Shown: positions 33,369-46,501, counted from the stretch's first letter. The stretch is 64,000 bases of DNA from Polychytrium aggregatum (GCF_025602895.1 NW_026516252.1:62001-126000); one strand, 5' to 3'. Notes: generated from the sequence alone by a model not told the origin. Numbers and translations: made by a program.

Positions 33369-36300
33369 ACTTCAAGCAAGACCAAGCCATCGCCGACGAC
33401 AGCTCTGGCCAAAAGCCCAGGATCTTTGCCTTCAAGATCTCGCCTCCAAAGCCCGAAGACCAGTACGAGTCTTTCCCCGACCACGTCCCTGTTGCCCAGG
33501 AGCTGATCGTCCAAGACCCCGAGTCGGCTCGCGACCTTGCAGATCCCCTCGCTGCGTCCGTCGACCAGGAAGCCCAGCCTGCCCAGCCTCCTGGCGTCAC
33601 CTTTGCTTCCGAAGACCAAGTCATTGCCGCTGCTGCTGAGCCGTCTGTTGTGGCCGAGGCCTCCACCGCCGATCCCATGGATACCTTTGCCGAAGAGCTC
33701 GAGCTGAGCCTGCAGAACTGCCGCCTGCTCGTGGTGTCGCTGTTCCTGCCCCAAACCATCGCCCAGAACAAACCCTGCCTCAGCCGCCAGCCCAGCACCA
33801 AGCGACTGGAGCGCCTGGCCCGACAGCAGGCCGCCAATCTGGAAAAGAACTTTGCCAACTACCACGTCGGCCCCTCGACCTTGGGCAACATTGGCCTCCA
33901 GAACGCCGTCAACTCGCTGAAGGACCAGATCCGATCCAAAGTCTGGATCGGCTCGCTCGGCACCTCGACCGAGTCGTACTCGGACGATTTCAAGAGCGCC
34001 ATCACCCAGAAGCTCACCACCGAGTACGAGTCGATGCCTGTGTTCCTGAGCGACGAAGAAGTCGAGGGCCACTACAATCAGTTCTGCAAGCAGGTCAGGA
34101 CCCGCGGCAGTGCACGTCCTCCACTGTCCTCTACTCGCATGCTAGCAGATGGCTCCTCCGCCCACGCGGAATGTCCCTTCCATCACCACTGACAAGGCGA
34201 TTGCATCGATCCATGCCGTCTGGCTGCACAGGTGTTGTGGAAGCCGTTCCACTACCAGCTTCCCGATTACCCCAAGGGACAGGCCTATGAGGAGCTTTCG
34301 TGGAGACAGTACGTTTCGGTCAACCGCAAGTTTGCCGAGACCATTGCCGAAGTGTATCGCCCGGGCGATGTGGGTACGTTTGCCTTTGTCATTTCGTTTC
34401 CAGCCGCACTGCGCAGTGTGGTCTATATCGAGATTGGCTCTGCGAATCGCATCTCCATCACAGCCAGAGCAGAAGGGTCGTTTGGCTTGTGGACTGGCGA
34501 TCCGCTGCTCACCGGCCCTCTCCCAAACCTTGCTCCGCAAAACCGGCAGTCTGGATCAACGACTACCACCTGATGCTTGTGCCCTCAATGCTCCGCAAAC
34601 TGGTGCCCCAGGCCATCATCGGCTTTTTCCTGCACATTCCCTTCCCCAGCTCGGAGATCTTCCGCTGTCTCCATGGTGCGTACTCGTTTGCCGAGGCTGT
34701 TGCGCGTCGCAGTGATTTGATCGCACGAATGCGCGATCTTGGACAAGTGCTCCATCGTCACATCCACAACCTAACCCCTGCTGTCACCTGCGCCTCCAAT
34801 AGTCCGCAAGCATATTCTCGAAGGCATGCTTGGCGCCGGTAAGCTTGCGAGCTCCCCTTCTCCGCCTCTATAATACCTTCCAGTGCCCTGGCCGATAGCC
34901 TGCAGTGTGTGTACTAATGGCACTTGTTGTGGTCGCTTGACGATGCACAGATCTAATTGGATTCCAGGTATTTGCGGCAGCATGCCCTTGTCGGCCTGTA
35001 CCTGCTGCATATCAATGTGCTGACACTGTGTCTCTCTCCCTCTTCCGCCACCCTGTCTTGGATGGTCTTGCAGACCCACTCCTTCATGCGCCACTTCCTC
35101 AACACTTGCACCCGCCTGCTTGCTGTTGAAACCAAGCCGGGCTCGGTGCTGTTGGACAACAGCATTGCCACGACGGGTATCTTCCCGATCGGAATCAACC
35201 TTTTGGCACTCAACGAGAAACGGTGCGCCAACCTGACCATGGTTTGCTGGCAGATCTATCGACCACAGGACGTAAAACTGTGGCTTGCTTACATATGTGG
35301 CCGGTGCTGATCCGACCGTACTACTTCTCACAGAAACAACCCCGAGGTCTCGGAGCTGATTGCTTCGCTCAAAGAAAAGTATGCCGGCAAGAAGATCCTC
35401 ATCGGCCGCGACAAGAACGACCACGTCAAGGGTCTGCGACAGAAGATGCTGGCTTACGAAAAGTTCTTGCAGCTCCACCCCGAGTGGCACGGCAAGGTGA
35501 GCGGGACGGTCTGGTGCATCGTCGTGGCAACAGTGTCTGCAAAGTAGAGGATAGCGAGGAGCTGGCGTTTGGGTGGCAGTGTTTGTGCATATGCAAAGAG
35601 CTAACTCTGCTGTATCCAGGTTGTGCTCATCCAAGTGGCCCTGCCCACGACCGAGGAGAATGAAAACGAGACGCACGTGTCTGATGTCGTCACCCGCATC
35701 AACGCCAACTTTGGCTCGCTCGAGTTTAGTCCCGTGGTCTACCTTCCGCAGGACATCTCGTTCAGCCACTATGTGGCCCTGCTGTCGATCGCCGACGGCT
35801 GCCTAATCACGTCGCTCCGCGATGGCATGAACCTCACGTCGCATGAGTACGGTGCGTCTCTGCAGATGCACATTTGCACCGCTGCTGCCGCCTGCCGCTT
35901 AAAGGACGGGATGGACATTGCCATCGTGAAACCGGCGATTTGTGGGTGCTTGTGCTGTGTGTTAATATGCCCACTGATCCTACAGTGGCCTGCCAGGAAG
36001 AGAAGCACAGCCCCCTGATCATCAGCGAGGTATGTACGACAGCCCAGCCTGCAATAGTGCAACATCACCAGGGATGTCGCCACAAAGGCGAACACAAATA
36101 TGACCGCTGGCACGGTCGCAAACGCCCTGTTTGAACGCACGGTGCACTGACCTTGGATGGCGAATGCTCGGTCAGTTCGCGGGAACCTATGGCAGCTTTG
36201 GTGCAGCCCTGCGCGTCAACCCTTGGGATGCCCACGAGGTCGCCAGTGCGATTCATGAGACTCTCGTCATGACGGAGGAAGACAAGCTCAACCGATGGAA

Positions 36301-38081
36301 GGTCAGTGGCAGGGTGAAACGTACTGGCGGTGTTGTATCTTTGATGATGAAGCTTTTGGGGGGGAGGGTTTTCGGCGATTCGAGACTGGCCGTGTGACTA
36401 ACTCGATCTATTTTTGCTGTGTTTAGGAGCTATACAGCTACATTGCCACACACAGTGGTGCGTACATGCATCGCTTGGGATGAGCGAATGTTGGCAGCCC
36501 TTGTTGTGTCGTGTGCCCCCCCCCCATATCTGACGGTAGAACCAGCCTCTCTCGACTGATCGAGCTGGATCCGGATGACCCCGTATGCTTGCCTGGGATG
36601 GGCGTATCAATACCTCCTCGCTGTGTCGCCCCCCTCGCCGCTGCTGACTTGCACTTGCTCCTGTGCATCTCAATATTTATATCTTGCCGATCCAGCTCAA
36701 AACTACGTCGAGAGCTTTGTCAACGAGCTCATCCGATCGTTCAACGAGAACCAGAACAACATCCCCAGCCACATTCCGGTCCTGACCAGCGACACCATCA
36801 AGGAGTTCCACGACGACAGCGAATATCGTCTCTTCGTAAGTATTCCGCATCCGTCGATCAGCACAAACTGCCGGCTGCGGGTCCTTTGTTGGATTTCCAT
36901 GGCGAGCAGTCCAAGAAAGCTGCAAGCCAATCAACTCACTAACGTCTATTCTTGCAGCTCCTCGACTACGATGGCACACTCGTGAACGAACGCGACGTCT
37001 TCCTGCCGAGCTCCCGAGGTGTCCAGGCCGCCGTTCGCTTGGCTGAGGACCCAAAGAGCATTGTCTACATCATCAGTGGCCGCCCCAAGACCGAGCTTCT
37101 GCGAGCCTTCGCCAGCTATCCTCAGATTGGACTCAGGTGAGTCCAATTCCCTCCCTGTGTGATGAAGCCATCGGAACTGGCTGGCGCAGTTGCCTTTAGG
37201 ATCGCTTGGCGGAGGACGGTCGTATCGATTCCTGTACTGCTTTGCTGCGGCTACCCTAACTCTGCGATGCCATCGCTCTTTTGCGGCACTGCGATCGACT
37301 CGACAACTGCATCAGTGCCGAGAACGGAAGCTACCTCAAGCACGCTGGTCAAAGCGAATGGCAATCCTTTGTCGATGAGCGCGACCTGTCTTGGCACCAC
37401 GACGTCACCGAGATCTTCCAGTACTACACGGCGCGTACGCCTGGCTCCTTCATCGAGCCCGGCGACGTGCGCATTGTGTGGAACTACAGCTTTGCGGACC
37501 AGAACTTTGGCGCCTGGCAGGCGGCCGAGTGCGCCAGCCACATCCAGCAGTCGCTGGCCGGGCGCTATTCGCTCCAGACCGTGCCCAAGAAGCGCAGTGT
37601 GCAGGTCATGCCCCAGAGCACCAACAAGGGCGGCCTGGTCGTTCGACTGCTGAAGCACTACCAGAAAAAGTTCCTGCGCAAGGAGATTGCCCATCCCATC
37701 GACTTTGTGCTTTGCGTTGGCGATGACCGCACGGACGAAACCATGTTTGAACGCCTCAACCTCATCCACACCGGCGGCGGTGGCACATACTCGGATGTGC
37801 CCATGAGCCCCATCTCGCCGGCCTTGAGCCAGCTCTCGGAGATCAATCTGAATGCCGGGTCGCCCGAGCACGAGGCGATCGAGTCGGACCGCCACAGCAT
37901 TACGACCTTCCGCTCGAGTGACGACGCCGTCTACGGCGGGGGCCACCATGCCACCGACGCCAGTGCTGCTGCCCCGCGGGCCATCTTCACATGCACGGTT
38001 GGCAGCAAGAGCAGCGCGGCCAAATGGTTGATACCCAACATCGAAGAGGTTTTGAGGGTCCTGGACGAGCTGCAAAAGTAG
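33369..38081 (+). CDS. Trehalose-6-phosphate synthase/phosphatase family protein (Tps2/Tps3/Tsl1-like)
   Basis: Two-domain protein of trehalose synthesis: GT20 synthase-like region then TPP phosphatase. Secure exons: 33369(approx.)-34093, 34232-34373, 34550-34675, 34803-34838, 34951-34967, 35074-35222, 35334-35496, 35620-35851, 35986-36029, 36176-36301, 36427-36457, 36696-36835, 36958-37136 and 37316-38081, all GT-AG and in phase. The synthase region has [30 protein letters not shown] (family Arg and Lys kept) and SLRDGMNL, but the N-terminal Gly-rich sugar-nucleotide loop is not recognisable and the usual HDYH is NDYH, so synthase activity is doubtful. The phosphatase has [17 protein letters not shown] and [10 protein letters not shown], all key residues intact. 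I infer it acts as phosphatase and/or complex subunit. The first exon and true start are unresolved: no ATG precedes 33369 in frame. Confidence 0.88.
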
Positions 38082-38795
38082 TTTGCTCGCTCAGCGTCAT
38101 GGCCGCCCATAGCATCTCCGCTGGCTCGACGCACCACGACAGCGAATGTGTGGTCGTTACTCCCAGCTATACCGGCACATCGAAACTCAGCAACTATCGC
38201 CATCCCCTCCCTCCCTCCCTTCGCTTTCACCTCCTCTCAATTGCTTCCTTGCATGTCCCCACTTGCTGGCAGACAGAGATCCACAAGCAGCGGCCTCCAA
38301 GTTTGACCGTGTACTATCTTTCCGACTCCCCAAGCACCTTTGTCGTCCACACGACGCCGCTTTCTCGCCCTCCCTATTTTCTCCTCTATTGTCCAAACAG
38401 CCTCCTTGCCGCCTCCGCCCCCCCCTCCCACACCTTGAACCCCCTTTGGACTCAGCAACACCGTTAGCGTTCTTATCTCATGTCTGATCCGTCCTTGGCG
38501 CGTTTCCGGGCCGATAATTTCTGTCTCGGGCATGACCCCCTCCTCAACAATGACTGTCAAGCCGGCCAATAAAAGCGTTTACAGAGGACCACACTCTCTG
38601 CTTCGACAGCATTCATTTGGTTTGGGTGGGAATGCTCGCACACACATCCGTCATTCACAACGGCCACCCATGCATCCATCCACCACATCCTCGATCTCTA
38701 GACAGCAGCCTCCAAAATCGCCACCAACAGGATCGTTGTGTTCTCAGGGAAAGAGTTGTGAGGCACAAAACTTGATCGCGGAGACTCTGTTCCAA
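38082..38795. other. convergent intergenic region, trehalose gene and ClpP
   Basis: Holds the 3' UTRs of both neighbours. C/T-rich tracts (CCCTCCCTCCCTTCG near 38,205 and polyC near 38,415) are visible. AATAAA at 38570 is a plausible polyadenylation signal for the plus-strand gene. No coding region is recognised. Confidence 0.5.
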
Positions 38796-40674
38796 CTACT
38801 GCGGCTTCTCCTTGGGAGTTGGCTCCTTCTTGGTGACGACTTTGTCAACCAGTCCGAAAGTCAAGGCCTCCTCAGCGCTCATAAAGTTGTCTCGTTCCAT
38901 GGATCGCTCTGGAAAGCAGCATGTGGGAAGAGGAGGAGAATTGAGACTGGCTCCTCCGCCACCATGCTGAAGACAGGTTCGCACCGGTGACAGACCACCA
39001 AGCAAGAGGCAACCCTTCTCGCATGAAGCCTCGGCCGTGGTGATCGCTTCGAGTACATACCGATGACTTCCAGGGGCTGCTTGCTGTGCTGGACATACAG
39101 GTTGTTGAGAATGGCCCTGGTCTTGAGAATCTCGCGTGCGTGGATTTCAATATCGGTTGCTTGGCCGGCAGCTCCTCCACTGTAGATCAAGACGAGGTGG
39201 GCGTGGATGAGAGAATCGCACGATTGGAATATATCGGCTGGTGAGACATGCTTCTCTGGCACCTCCCCCCTCTCACTCGCGTGGGCTGACCTGGGTTGGT
39301 GGATCATCACCCGAGCATGCTTCAGTGCCGATCGGTGTCCCGGTTCGCCGGCCGTCAGCAACAGCGATCCCATCGAGCAGGCCTGGCCAATGCAGAGAGT
39401 GTGCACCGGGCTTTGGATATACTGCTCGAGTCGCAATCCGAAAGGTCGCGAGGTGGGTCAGAGCTGGAATCACTATCGCCAGCAGTTGCAAACGGCCCCC
39501 CCCCTCCAAACCGTCGAGGCATTCAAGGTCCGATCGGAAATGAGAGCCCCATAGCGGTGACAGACAAGGGCTGAGGGACCGCGGATTCAAACCTGCATCT
39601 GAGAAGTCAAGGAAAGGGAACCATGTCAGCGGCTGCAAAAGAGAGCCCCGTCCATGGATTGGAGCGGGATCGACATGGAGTGACGAAGTGGCCGTCGAAG
39701 CAGGGTCTGACACTCGAGATGCCGCATTTCATTATTGCTGGGGTGGCTTGGGATCACTTGATGCAACTATGGCCCGGCAGCAAGATGGCGAGATACTCAC
39801 AGTGTCGTAGATAGCCTTGGAATCCATGTGTCCAAAGGAACGTAGCCAGGGCAGTCGTATTCGTTAGTCGCAGCCCAGACGACCGCCCAAGCTGCTCTCG
39901 GCCTGATCGAGCTCGACATGGCTCACCATTCCTGCCGTGACCACACCACCAGGAGAGTTGATGTAGAAATGAATGGGCTTCTCGTTGTTCTCGGCTTCCA
40001 GGAAGAGCAACTGGGCGACGATGATGGCTGAGACGTGGTCGTTCACCTTGGCAAGCAAGCGCGGCGATCGGAGTTGTCATCGGTGCCATCCGGAGGACCA
40101 TGTTAGGATCATCGCAAGAGATGGATAGCAAGTTTCGTCGAGCGTCCCTCATCCTGTCAAGCAGCAGGGGATTGCGACATGTGGCTTTGGCATCCGAGCC
40201 TTGACGACTCCACAGGACCAACCTCGCCGTTGAGCATCACAATCCGCTCCTTGAGCAGGCGCGAGAAGATATCAAAGACCCGCTCGCCCCGTGGCTGGGG
40301 AAACCATGGACATTGGCAAAGTCAGCATCTGCCCGAATCCGGGGTCGGTGGAGAGGCGAGAAAACATGGCCGATGTGTGCTTGTACCGGCGATGAGGGCA
40401 CCGGACGAGGGCATGGCCATGTGTGGTGCCTACCGATGACTCGATGACATAGGGAATACCGAGGGCCTTGATGGGAGCCGCAAATGCTCCCTGAACTGCA
40501 GCGGCGCTGTGGATTCCATGCTGGATAAGATGCAAGAGAGGCAGGTTGCGATCAAAAGGACGCCGAGCATCGGGATATCGAGTGCTGCGGCCATAATCGG
40601 CCTGCGGAGAGACGCACCACCAGCTTGGATGCGGAGAGAGCGCATAGAGGGCGAATGGCCGAGGGTCTGATCAT
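38796..40674 (-). CDS. clpP: Mitochondrial ClpP protease subunit
   Basis: Serine protease core subunit of the mitochondrial ClpXP complex. The ATG at 40674 opens [18 protein letters not shown], a basic, acid-free presequence fitting mitochondrial import. Following exons give [59 protein letters not shown], then [12 protein letters not shown], a tiny exon [34 protein letters not shown] (catalytic Ser), [18 protein letters not shown] (catalytic His), [13 protein letters not shown] and a last exon with [20 protein letters not shown] (catalytic Asp). The triad is therefore complete. About seven short exons; the border between the first two is uncertain. ClpP is absent from budding yeast but kept in some other fungi. 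A promoter region is shared with the ALKBH1-like gene. Confidence 0.92.
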
Positions 40675-41091
40675 CGGAGCGGAGGATCACAGCGAGCTTG
40701 TGGATGCTTCAGCGTTTGGTCGAGTTGTGAGAAGCCGTTGGGAAATGTGCTCGGAATGGCGATGATGTGGTTTGCGGGTGCTACGATGGCGGTCACTGCT
40801 CGGGCGACGCTGTGCTGCCGAGTTCCTTGGTATGGGAGGCGCAAGTGCAAATGCAAATACCGATTCAGATCCAGCCCAGAACAGAGACCCTGACGGCCAT
40901 GCAAATGCCAGATCCAGATCGAGATTCCAGATCGAGATCGAGCCTCGGATCCGAATGACAACGCAAGTGGGTGCTCTCGGCGAGGGCAGGCGAGAAGGCG
41001 TTGTGCAACGACGGCTGTCTCTGGCAATCGAGCAACTTGAACTTCATCTCATCCATCTCATCCATCCCATCCATCTCATCCATCTCACGCC
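40675..41091. other. divergent promoter region, ClpP and ALKBH1-like gene
   Basis: About 420 bp. It holds a CAGATCGAGAT-like dyad stretch near 40,910-40,945 and a pyrimidine-rich run of CATCTCATC/CATCCCATC units (about 41,045-41,088) ending just before the dioxygenase ATG. No TATA element is obvious. Confidence 0.5.
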
Positions 41092-42710
41092 ATGGCACGA
41101 CGCAAGCGGGTAGCCCCGCCGCCCGACGACCCTCGCTGGCAGAACCAGTCCAAGTTCCGCATTGCCGAACGGTTCTTCAAGCGAGCCAAGCGGGTGTCCT
41201 CCAGCCCGCTGCTCCTCGAGCCGCCTTCAGCGTCGCTCACGCCGATCGTTCTGCCAATCCGCTCAGCTGGCTCGCAGGTAGAGCCAGATCTTGATCCCCG
41301 ACTGACTCGAGTGTCCCTGGCCAAGCCGCTCTCCAGTCTCCTGCCCCAGCACTTTGCCGACGGCGACCAGAGCCCGGCCGAGGCCTTTACCGTCAGCTCG
41401 ATCCCAGGGCTTGTCCTGATCGCCAATCCCTTCACCGAGGAGAGTCAGCGCACCCTCGTGCGGGCCTGTCTGCAAGACTATGCCAAGCCCCCCAACGTCA
41501 CCAACCTCGATACCCACTATGTCCTTCCTGAGTCGGGACTCTGGTCGATATACGAGGACTTTGTGACTCACGACCGCAGTCTCGATGACCCGTCGATGAT
41601 GGTCGCCCTTCGCAGCGGCGACCCAGTTACGAGGCCAGGATATGGCGACGACATGGATGGTCAGGAGCACGGACATGACCTCGGGCAAGGCTCGGCCGAC
41701 TCGATGAACAGTGTCGACAGCATCGGTCCCGAGCATCCCACCGAGCAAGACACCGCCGACGCCATCCAGATCGATCCGCCGACCTCACAAACACCGCTGC
41801 TCAAGTCCCTGAGCGTCGAGGCCGCCGTCCGCAAGCTGCGTTGGGCCTCGCTGGGACTGCAGTACAACTGGTCCGTCAAGGAATACCACATGGATCGCCA
41901 GCCGCCCTTCCCGGCTCTGATCGCGGATCTATGCCAGGCGATCGTGACGGCTGCCGAGCCGCTGACTGGGTATGCCAGCGATCGGTTCCGATGCGAGGCC
42001 GGCATCGTCAACTATTACCACTACAAGGATGCGCTGATGGCCCACCAGGATCGCAGCGAACTCAACACAGAGGCGCCGCTGGTCAGCCTGAGGTGAGCCA
42101 CGGAGAGCGACCTCTGGGTGTATAGGGTGTATATGGTGCATGTGATGGGGATAGAGCCGAACCGCTGGTTCCATGTCTCATTGACTTCCTCGCAGAGCAA
42201 TTTCAATTTGGTTCGCCTCGTCATTATCCTGACTCACGGTTGCGTATCTAATTCCATCGCCGGGCAGTCTTGGACATTCTTGCATCCTCCTTATGGGCAC
42301 ACCGGACAGGAACGACGAGCCAACGCCGATTGTTCTCCAGAGCGGAGACATTGTAGTCATGTCGGGCCCCTGCCGACTTGCCTTCCACGGTAAGCGCCCA
42401 GCAGGATTTGAGATTGACTGTGTCGATTGGTTGGCTGTGTAAAGTCGACTATGTCGAGTACTGTGCATGAGCGCAGGTTGAGCCGGTGCTTGTGGACTTC
42501 CTCGTCCGTCCACTCGCTCGTTGATCTGCTCATTCATCTATGCATCTGTCGGTTCGACTGATTGCAGGTGTGCCCCGCATCATCGAAGACACCCTGCCCG
42601 AGTATCTCGCACGGCGGGACGATGGCACTGACGATGAGTGGAAGCCATTTGGCGAGTTCTTGAGCCAAGCGCGGATCAACGTCAACGTCCGGCAAGTCCA
42701 CCCAGCTTGA
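41092..42710 (+). CDS. ALKBH1: ALKBH1-like Fe(II)/2-oxoglutarate dioxygenase
   Basis: AlkB-family nucleic-acid demethylase; ALKBH1 homologues act on modified tRNA and DNA, often in mitochondria. Three exons (41092-42092, 42268-42389, 42568-42710) with GT-AG introns give 421 residues. Joining restores PLVSLSLGHSCILLMG. Core motifs: LRWASLGLQYNWSVKEY, EAGIVNYYHYKDALMAHQDRSE (HxD iron ligands), QSGDIVVMSGPCRLAFHGVPRI (second His) and ARINVNVRQV (2-oxoglutarate-binding Arg region). Length and motif order match ALKBH1 rather than other AlkB groups. An acidic, low-complexity insertion (about 41,620-41,790) interrupts the N-terminal half. The ATG at 41092 starts a basic N-terminus (MARRKRV) directly after a pyrimidine-rich leader. 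Confidence 0.92.
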
Positions 42711-43523
42711 CCAACGCCAGACGGAGCCGTATCAGCCTTCCTGAGAGAACAGAACCAACTTCCATCCGTTTACAGCCACGACGGGGATACGGGGATGCAG
42801 GGATGCGATGACATCGCCGAACGATGCGGGCTCTGAGGCGGCTCAGTCTGTACCGCACCGCCTTCGACATGCTGAACTCGTTAGCCGAGCCACAGCTCGA
42901 TGGACCCCATTGATGCAAATCGTCCTCGCACCTCGCGGAGGCAGGGCAAAGGTGCTGCCTGCCTTCCAGACCCTGTCACCAGAGGCTGGGGTTTTGGACA
43001 CACCCGGTAATGAAAGCGCCTATTCTGAACCAAGTCAAGCATGGTCGGCAATATTATTTTACACGGCGTAAGAGTTGCACAAGTACAAAGAAATGTCTAT
43101 GGAACGAAAGTGAGGCGGAGGGGGAGAAGAATAAAGCGAGGAAGGAAATAAATGAGTTGTTTGATTGAGATTGAGATTGAGATTGACAGGAATCAAAGGG
43201 CAAGAGAGCAAGGCAGTGACACGAAATAAGAGTAATAGTGGGAGTGAGTAAAGACAAGTATCGGAAAGGGGCTACACGATAGAGCTTGGGCAACGGTGAA
43301 TCTTTGACCAAGCTGCGAGGTGTGGACGGAAGTGTGCGTTGGAGATGGGGGGATATGACCGAACAGCCGAGGTGCAAACATAGCACGTGTGGTTGAAGCA
43401 GTCGAAGCAGACTAAGGGTGATGTGAAGCAGCAGCAGCGGCAGCGGCAGCATTCCTGGCACCAAGAGCTCGAGATGGCGCAGGCACAGCAAGGCCAAGAT
43501 TCTCCGTGTTCCCTCTTCATCGA
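42711..43523. other. convergent intergenic region, ALKBH1-like gene and receptor gene
   Basis: Contains both 3' UTRs. The right half is AT/GA-rich (GAGATTGAGATTGAGATTGA near 43,165) with CAGCAGCAGCGGCAGCGGCAGC near 43,430. No credible coding region: the minus-strand frame at 43,054-43,497 is a Leu/Ser-rich low-complexity product. Confidence 0.5.
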
Positions 43524-46501
43524 TTAGGGCTTGAGCTCGAGCCAGTCATCCTCTGGGCCCTTGGCGTTTGTGAAGGGCACCACAATCGGCATGTGGTCGG
43601 GCTTGTTCGCAGACGGCGGCGGAGGCGGCGCGGCGCCGCTGGAGAAGGCCATTTGAGGATTCATGGGTAGCCGCGCGTTCAGGGCAGTGGCCGAGCCAGC
43701 AGCAGAGACAGGTTTCGATGCAGCCGAGGAGGGACCTAGGGAGATCATGGGAATGGATGCGTCGGCGGCGTTGGCTCGGGTGGCGCCGAGGGCCCGTGGA
43801 GACGAGCGAGGGCTGCCGTTGAGGTTGGGCGTCAGCTGCTGCAGACTGGAGGCAATGTTCTTGCGAGTGTCGATGTAGGCACCGACATTGCTGATCTGGC
43901 CAATGGGCACGGCCGAGTTGTGGGACTGCGACCGCGACTGGACGAGCTCCATAACGTTCAAGAAGGCGACCGCACGGGACTCGTTCACAAACTCAATGTG
44001 ATAGGCCTTCTTGAGCTGCGGGGCAGTCAGGGCAATGCGCTTGGTGCTGATGTCGGTTGCACGCGAGACGCTGCCGTTCGGGAGCATACGCTGGCAGTCG
44101 GTCGACGAGATCTTGAACGAAACCAGGGTCTTGCCGCTCTGGATCGAGTCCAGGAAGACGAGCAAGTCCATCTCAGGCAGCACCACGAGCGAGGCCGAGG
44201 TCCAAGCGCCACCGACCTTCATGCCCTGGACACCAACATCGAACGTGATGGCCTGGACGGACCAGGACTCCATCGAGCGGCGCGAAGCACCGTCATCGCC
44301 CGAGAAGCTGCCCGAGTCAGGATCGGCGCCCAGGATGCCGTTCTGGCCGCGCATGTCGCTGCCGTTTCCAGTGCGGAACATGGTCTGGTAGAGACGGGGC
44401 ACGTACAGGAACGACGGGATGCCGATCGAGATGATGATCATGATCATGGTTCGAATAAAGTTGGCGATCTTGAAGAGCGTGGCGTCCGTGCCCGAGGGCA
44501 GTCCGTAGATGATCGGGAGACCAAAGAGCAGCGTGATCGAGACGGTGTAGACGCTGAGCGAGATGGCCTTGGATTCCTGGAAGCGCTCGTGGGCACCGCG
44601 GGTCTGCAGGGCCAGAATCAAGCAGCCGACCAGGATGATGCCGTTGAAGACAAAGACGATGGCCTGGAACCAGCGATCGGCAATCACCATGTTGGCCGAG
44701 GGCTGGCAGGTGATGAGGACCTGGGTGCCGAAGGAAAGCGGCACGGCCGTGGGCTGCACGACAAAGACCCAGATGATGCAGATGACGGCCTGGACGGCAG
44801 CGAGGCCAAAGGTGATGGTGATGAGCTTCCAGTTCGGGATGATGATCGTGGCGGTCACACGCTTGTACCCAAAGATCGTGTAGATGCGGTAGGTCTTGAG
44901 CAGCAGCATGCCAAAGACCAGGGCAAAGCCGATGGTTGGCAGGAACGGGCGGAGACGGCAAACGGGATCCTGAGGGACAACGGTGTAGACAAAGCCGCCA
45001 AAGACGCCCAGCAAGCAGCCAGCAAGGATGAGCCAGCAGCAGCTCGGGGCAATGGCACGAATCTTGGGTCGGTCGCGGTAGATGACCATCAGCGCGGTGA
45101 TGACGAGGATAAAGACCGTGGCAATGGCCATCAGGATAAGGGCAATCAAGTTGAATTTGAAGCCGTCATCGGAGGGCAGCGAGAAGAAGGTGGCGGGCTC
45201 GGAACAGTCCTTGAAGCGGCTGTTGACAAAGCCGACGGGACAGATACACACGGCCGAGCTGCTGTCCTGGAAGGGGCCGTTGGTGAGGCAGGTGCCACCG
45301 TTCTGGCACGAGTTGGGGCGCAGATAGTTGCCGTTGGCATCAAAGCTTGGGTTGCAGACAGAGTTGCTGTCGAAGAGATTGACACCATTGTGGGTGACGG
45401 TTTTCATGATGCTGTAGGAGACCTGCTGGACACCGATTGGGATGTGGATAAAGTTGAGCTGCTGGAAGCGAGAGAAGGAAGTGGTGGAAGCCGCGTTGGT
45501 GCTGACGGCGGCGGCATCGGTTTCGGTGCCGTTGAAGAGCGTCCACCACAGATAGCGCATGGTGGCGCGCATGAGATCGATGCTAACGCCGTACGGGGCC
45601 GAGTCGGCCCGGACCATGTAGTAGGAGGCCGCCATCATCGGGTACGAGCCGGGGTCGCTAAGGTCCATGATGGCATTGTTGATGACGCTGGACATGGAGA
45701 CAAGCGAGCCGGAGGGATCGATGTCGATGGCGACCTTGGAGATGGTGCTGACAAAGTTGGCGAGGCTCGGGGTGATGGTTTGGCCAGCCTTGTTGACGAT
45801 GCTGGCGATCTGGATGGACGAGGACAAGTTCTGGGCGAGGATGGCATCGGAATAGTCCATGTACGCCATGGTGTACTCGACGGTGCCGACGATGACGCCC
45901 ATGTCGGCGTTGGTGTTGGCTTTGTAGGGCGCATTGGTCCCGTTGAGGGTGGCGAGGGTCGGGAAGGTGCCGTTGGTGGCGGTGGAGTCAAAGAGCTGGG
46001 TGCCGGCAAACTTATTGACGGCGGTCAGGAAGTTGGATGTTGTTCCGGAGGAGCCACCGCGGACGACTAGCTGGATGCGCTGGTTGACGGCGGACAGAGC
46101 GGGGTTCTGGCCGGTGAGCGAGGCGTCGTTCCACATCTGGACAGCGCCCGAGAAGATGTCGGCAATGTTCTTGCGGGTCAGGACCAGCGGCGTGTTCGTG
46201 AGACCGTTGAGGTTGTAGACGACGGCGATGCCACCAAAGACGGCGGGGAAGGGCAGCAGGGCTGTCTGGGACTTGGTGTACGATGACGGGAAGGAGACCG
46301 CAGGAATGTTGTCGGAGCCGATGAACTGGTACAGGGTGGTGTTGACGAGATCACGGCGGCCGTTGCCGGAGCTGGTGGGTGAGTACGTCACCTGAACCTG
46401 GGTCTGGGCGTTGGTGAAATCCTGGGCGAGCTGGATGTAGAGCGAGCCGGGGAAACTGGCACCGGAGCCAGCAATGCTCATGGCGGCTGGATGTGTGCCA
46501 T

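Noticed and set aside
39550-39610. tRNA B-box-like sequence (GGTTTGAATCC on the minus strand)
   Set aside because: No A box or cloverleaf arms at the proper spacing; it lies within a ClpP intron.
43920-46070. 716-codon open frame antisense to the receptor gene
   Set aside because: The translation is Asp/Gly/Val/Arg-rich low complexity; it mirrors codon bias of the minus-strand receptor exon.
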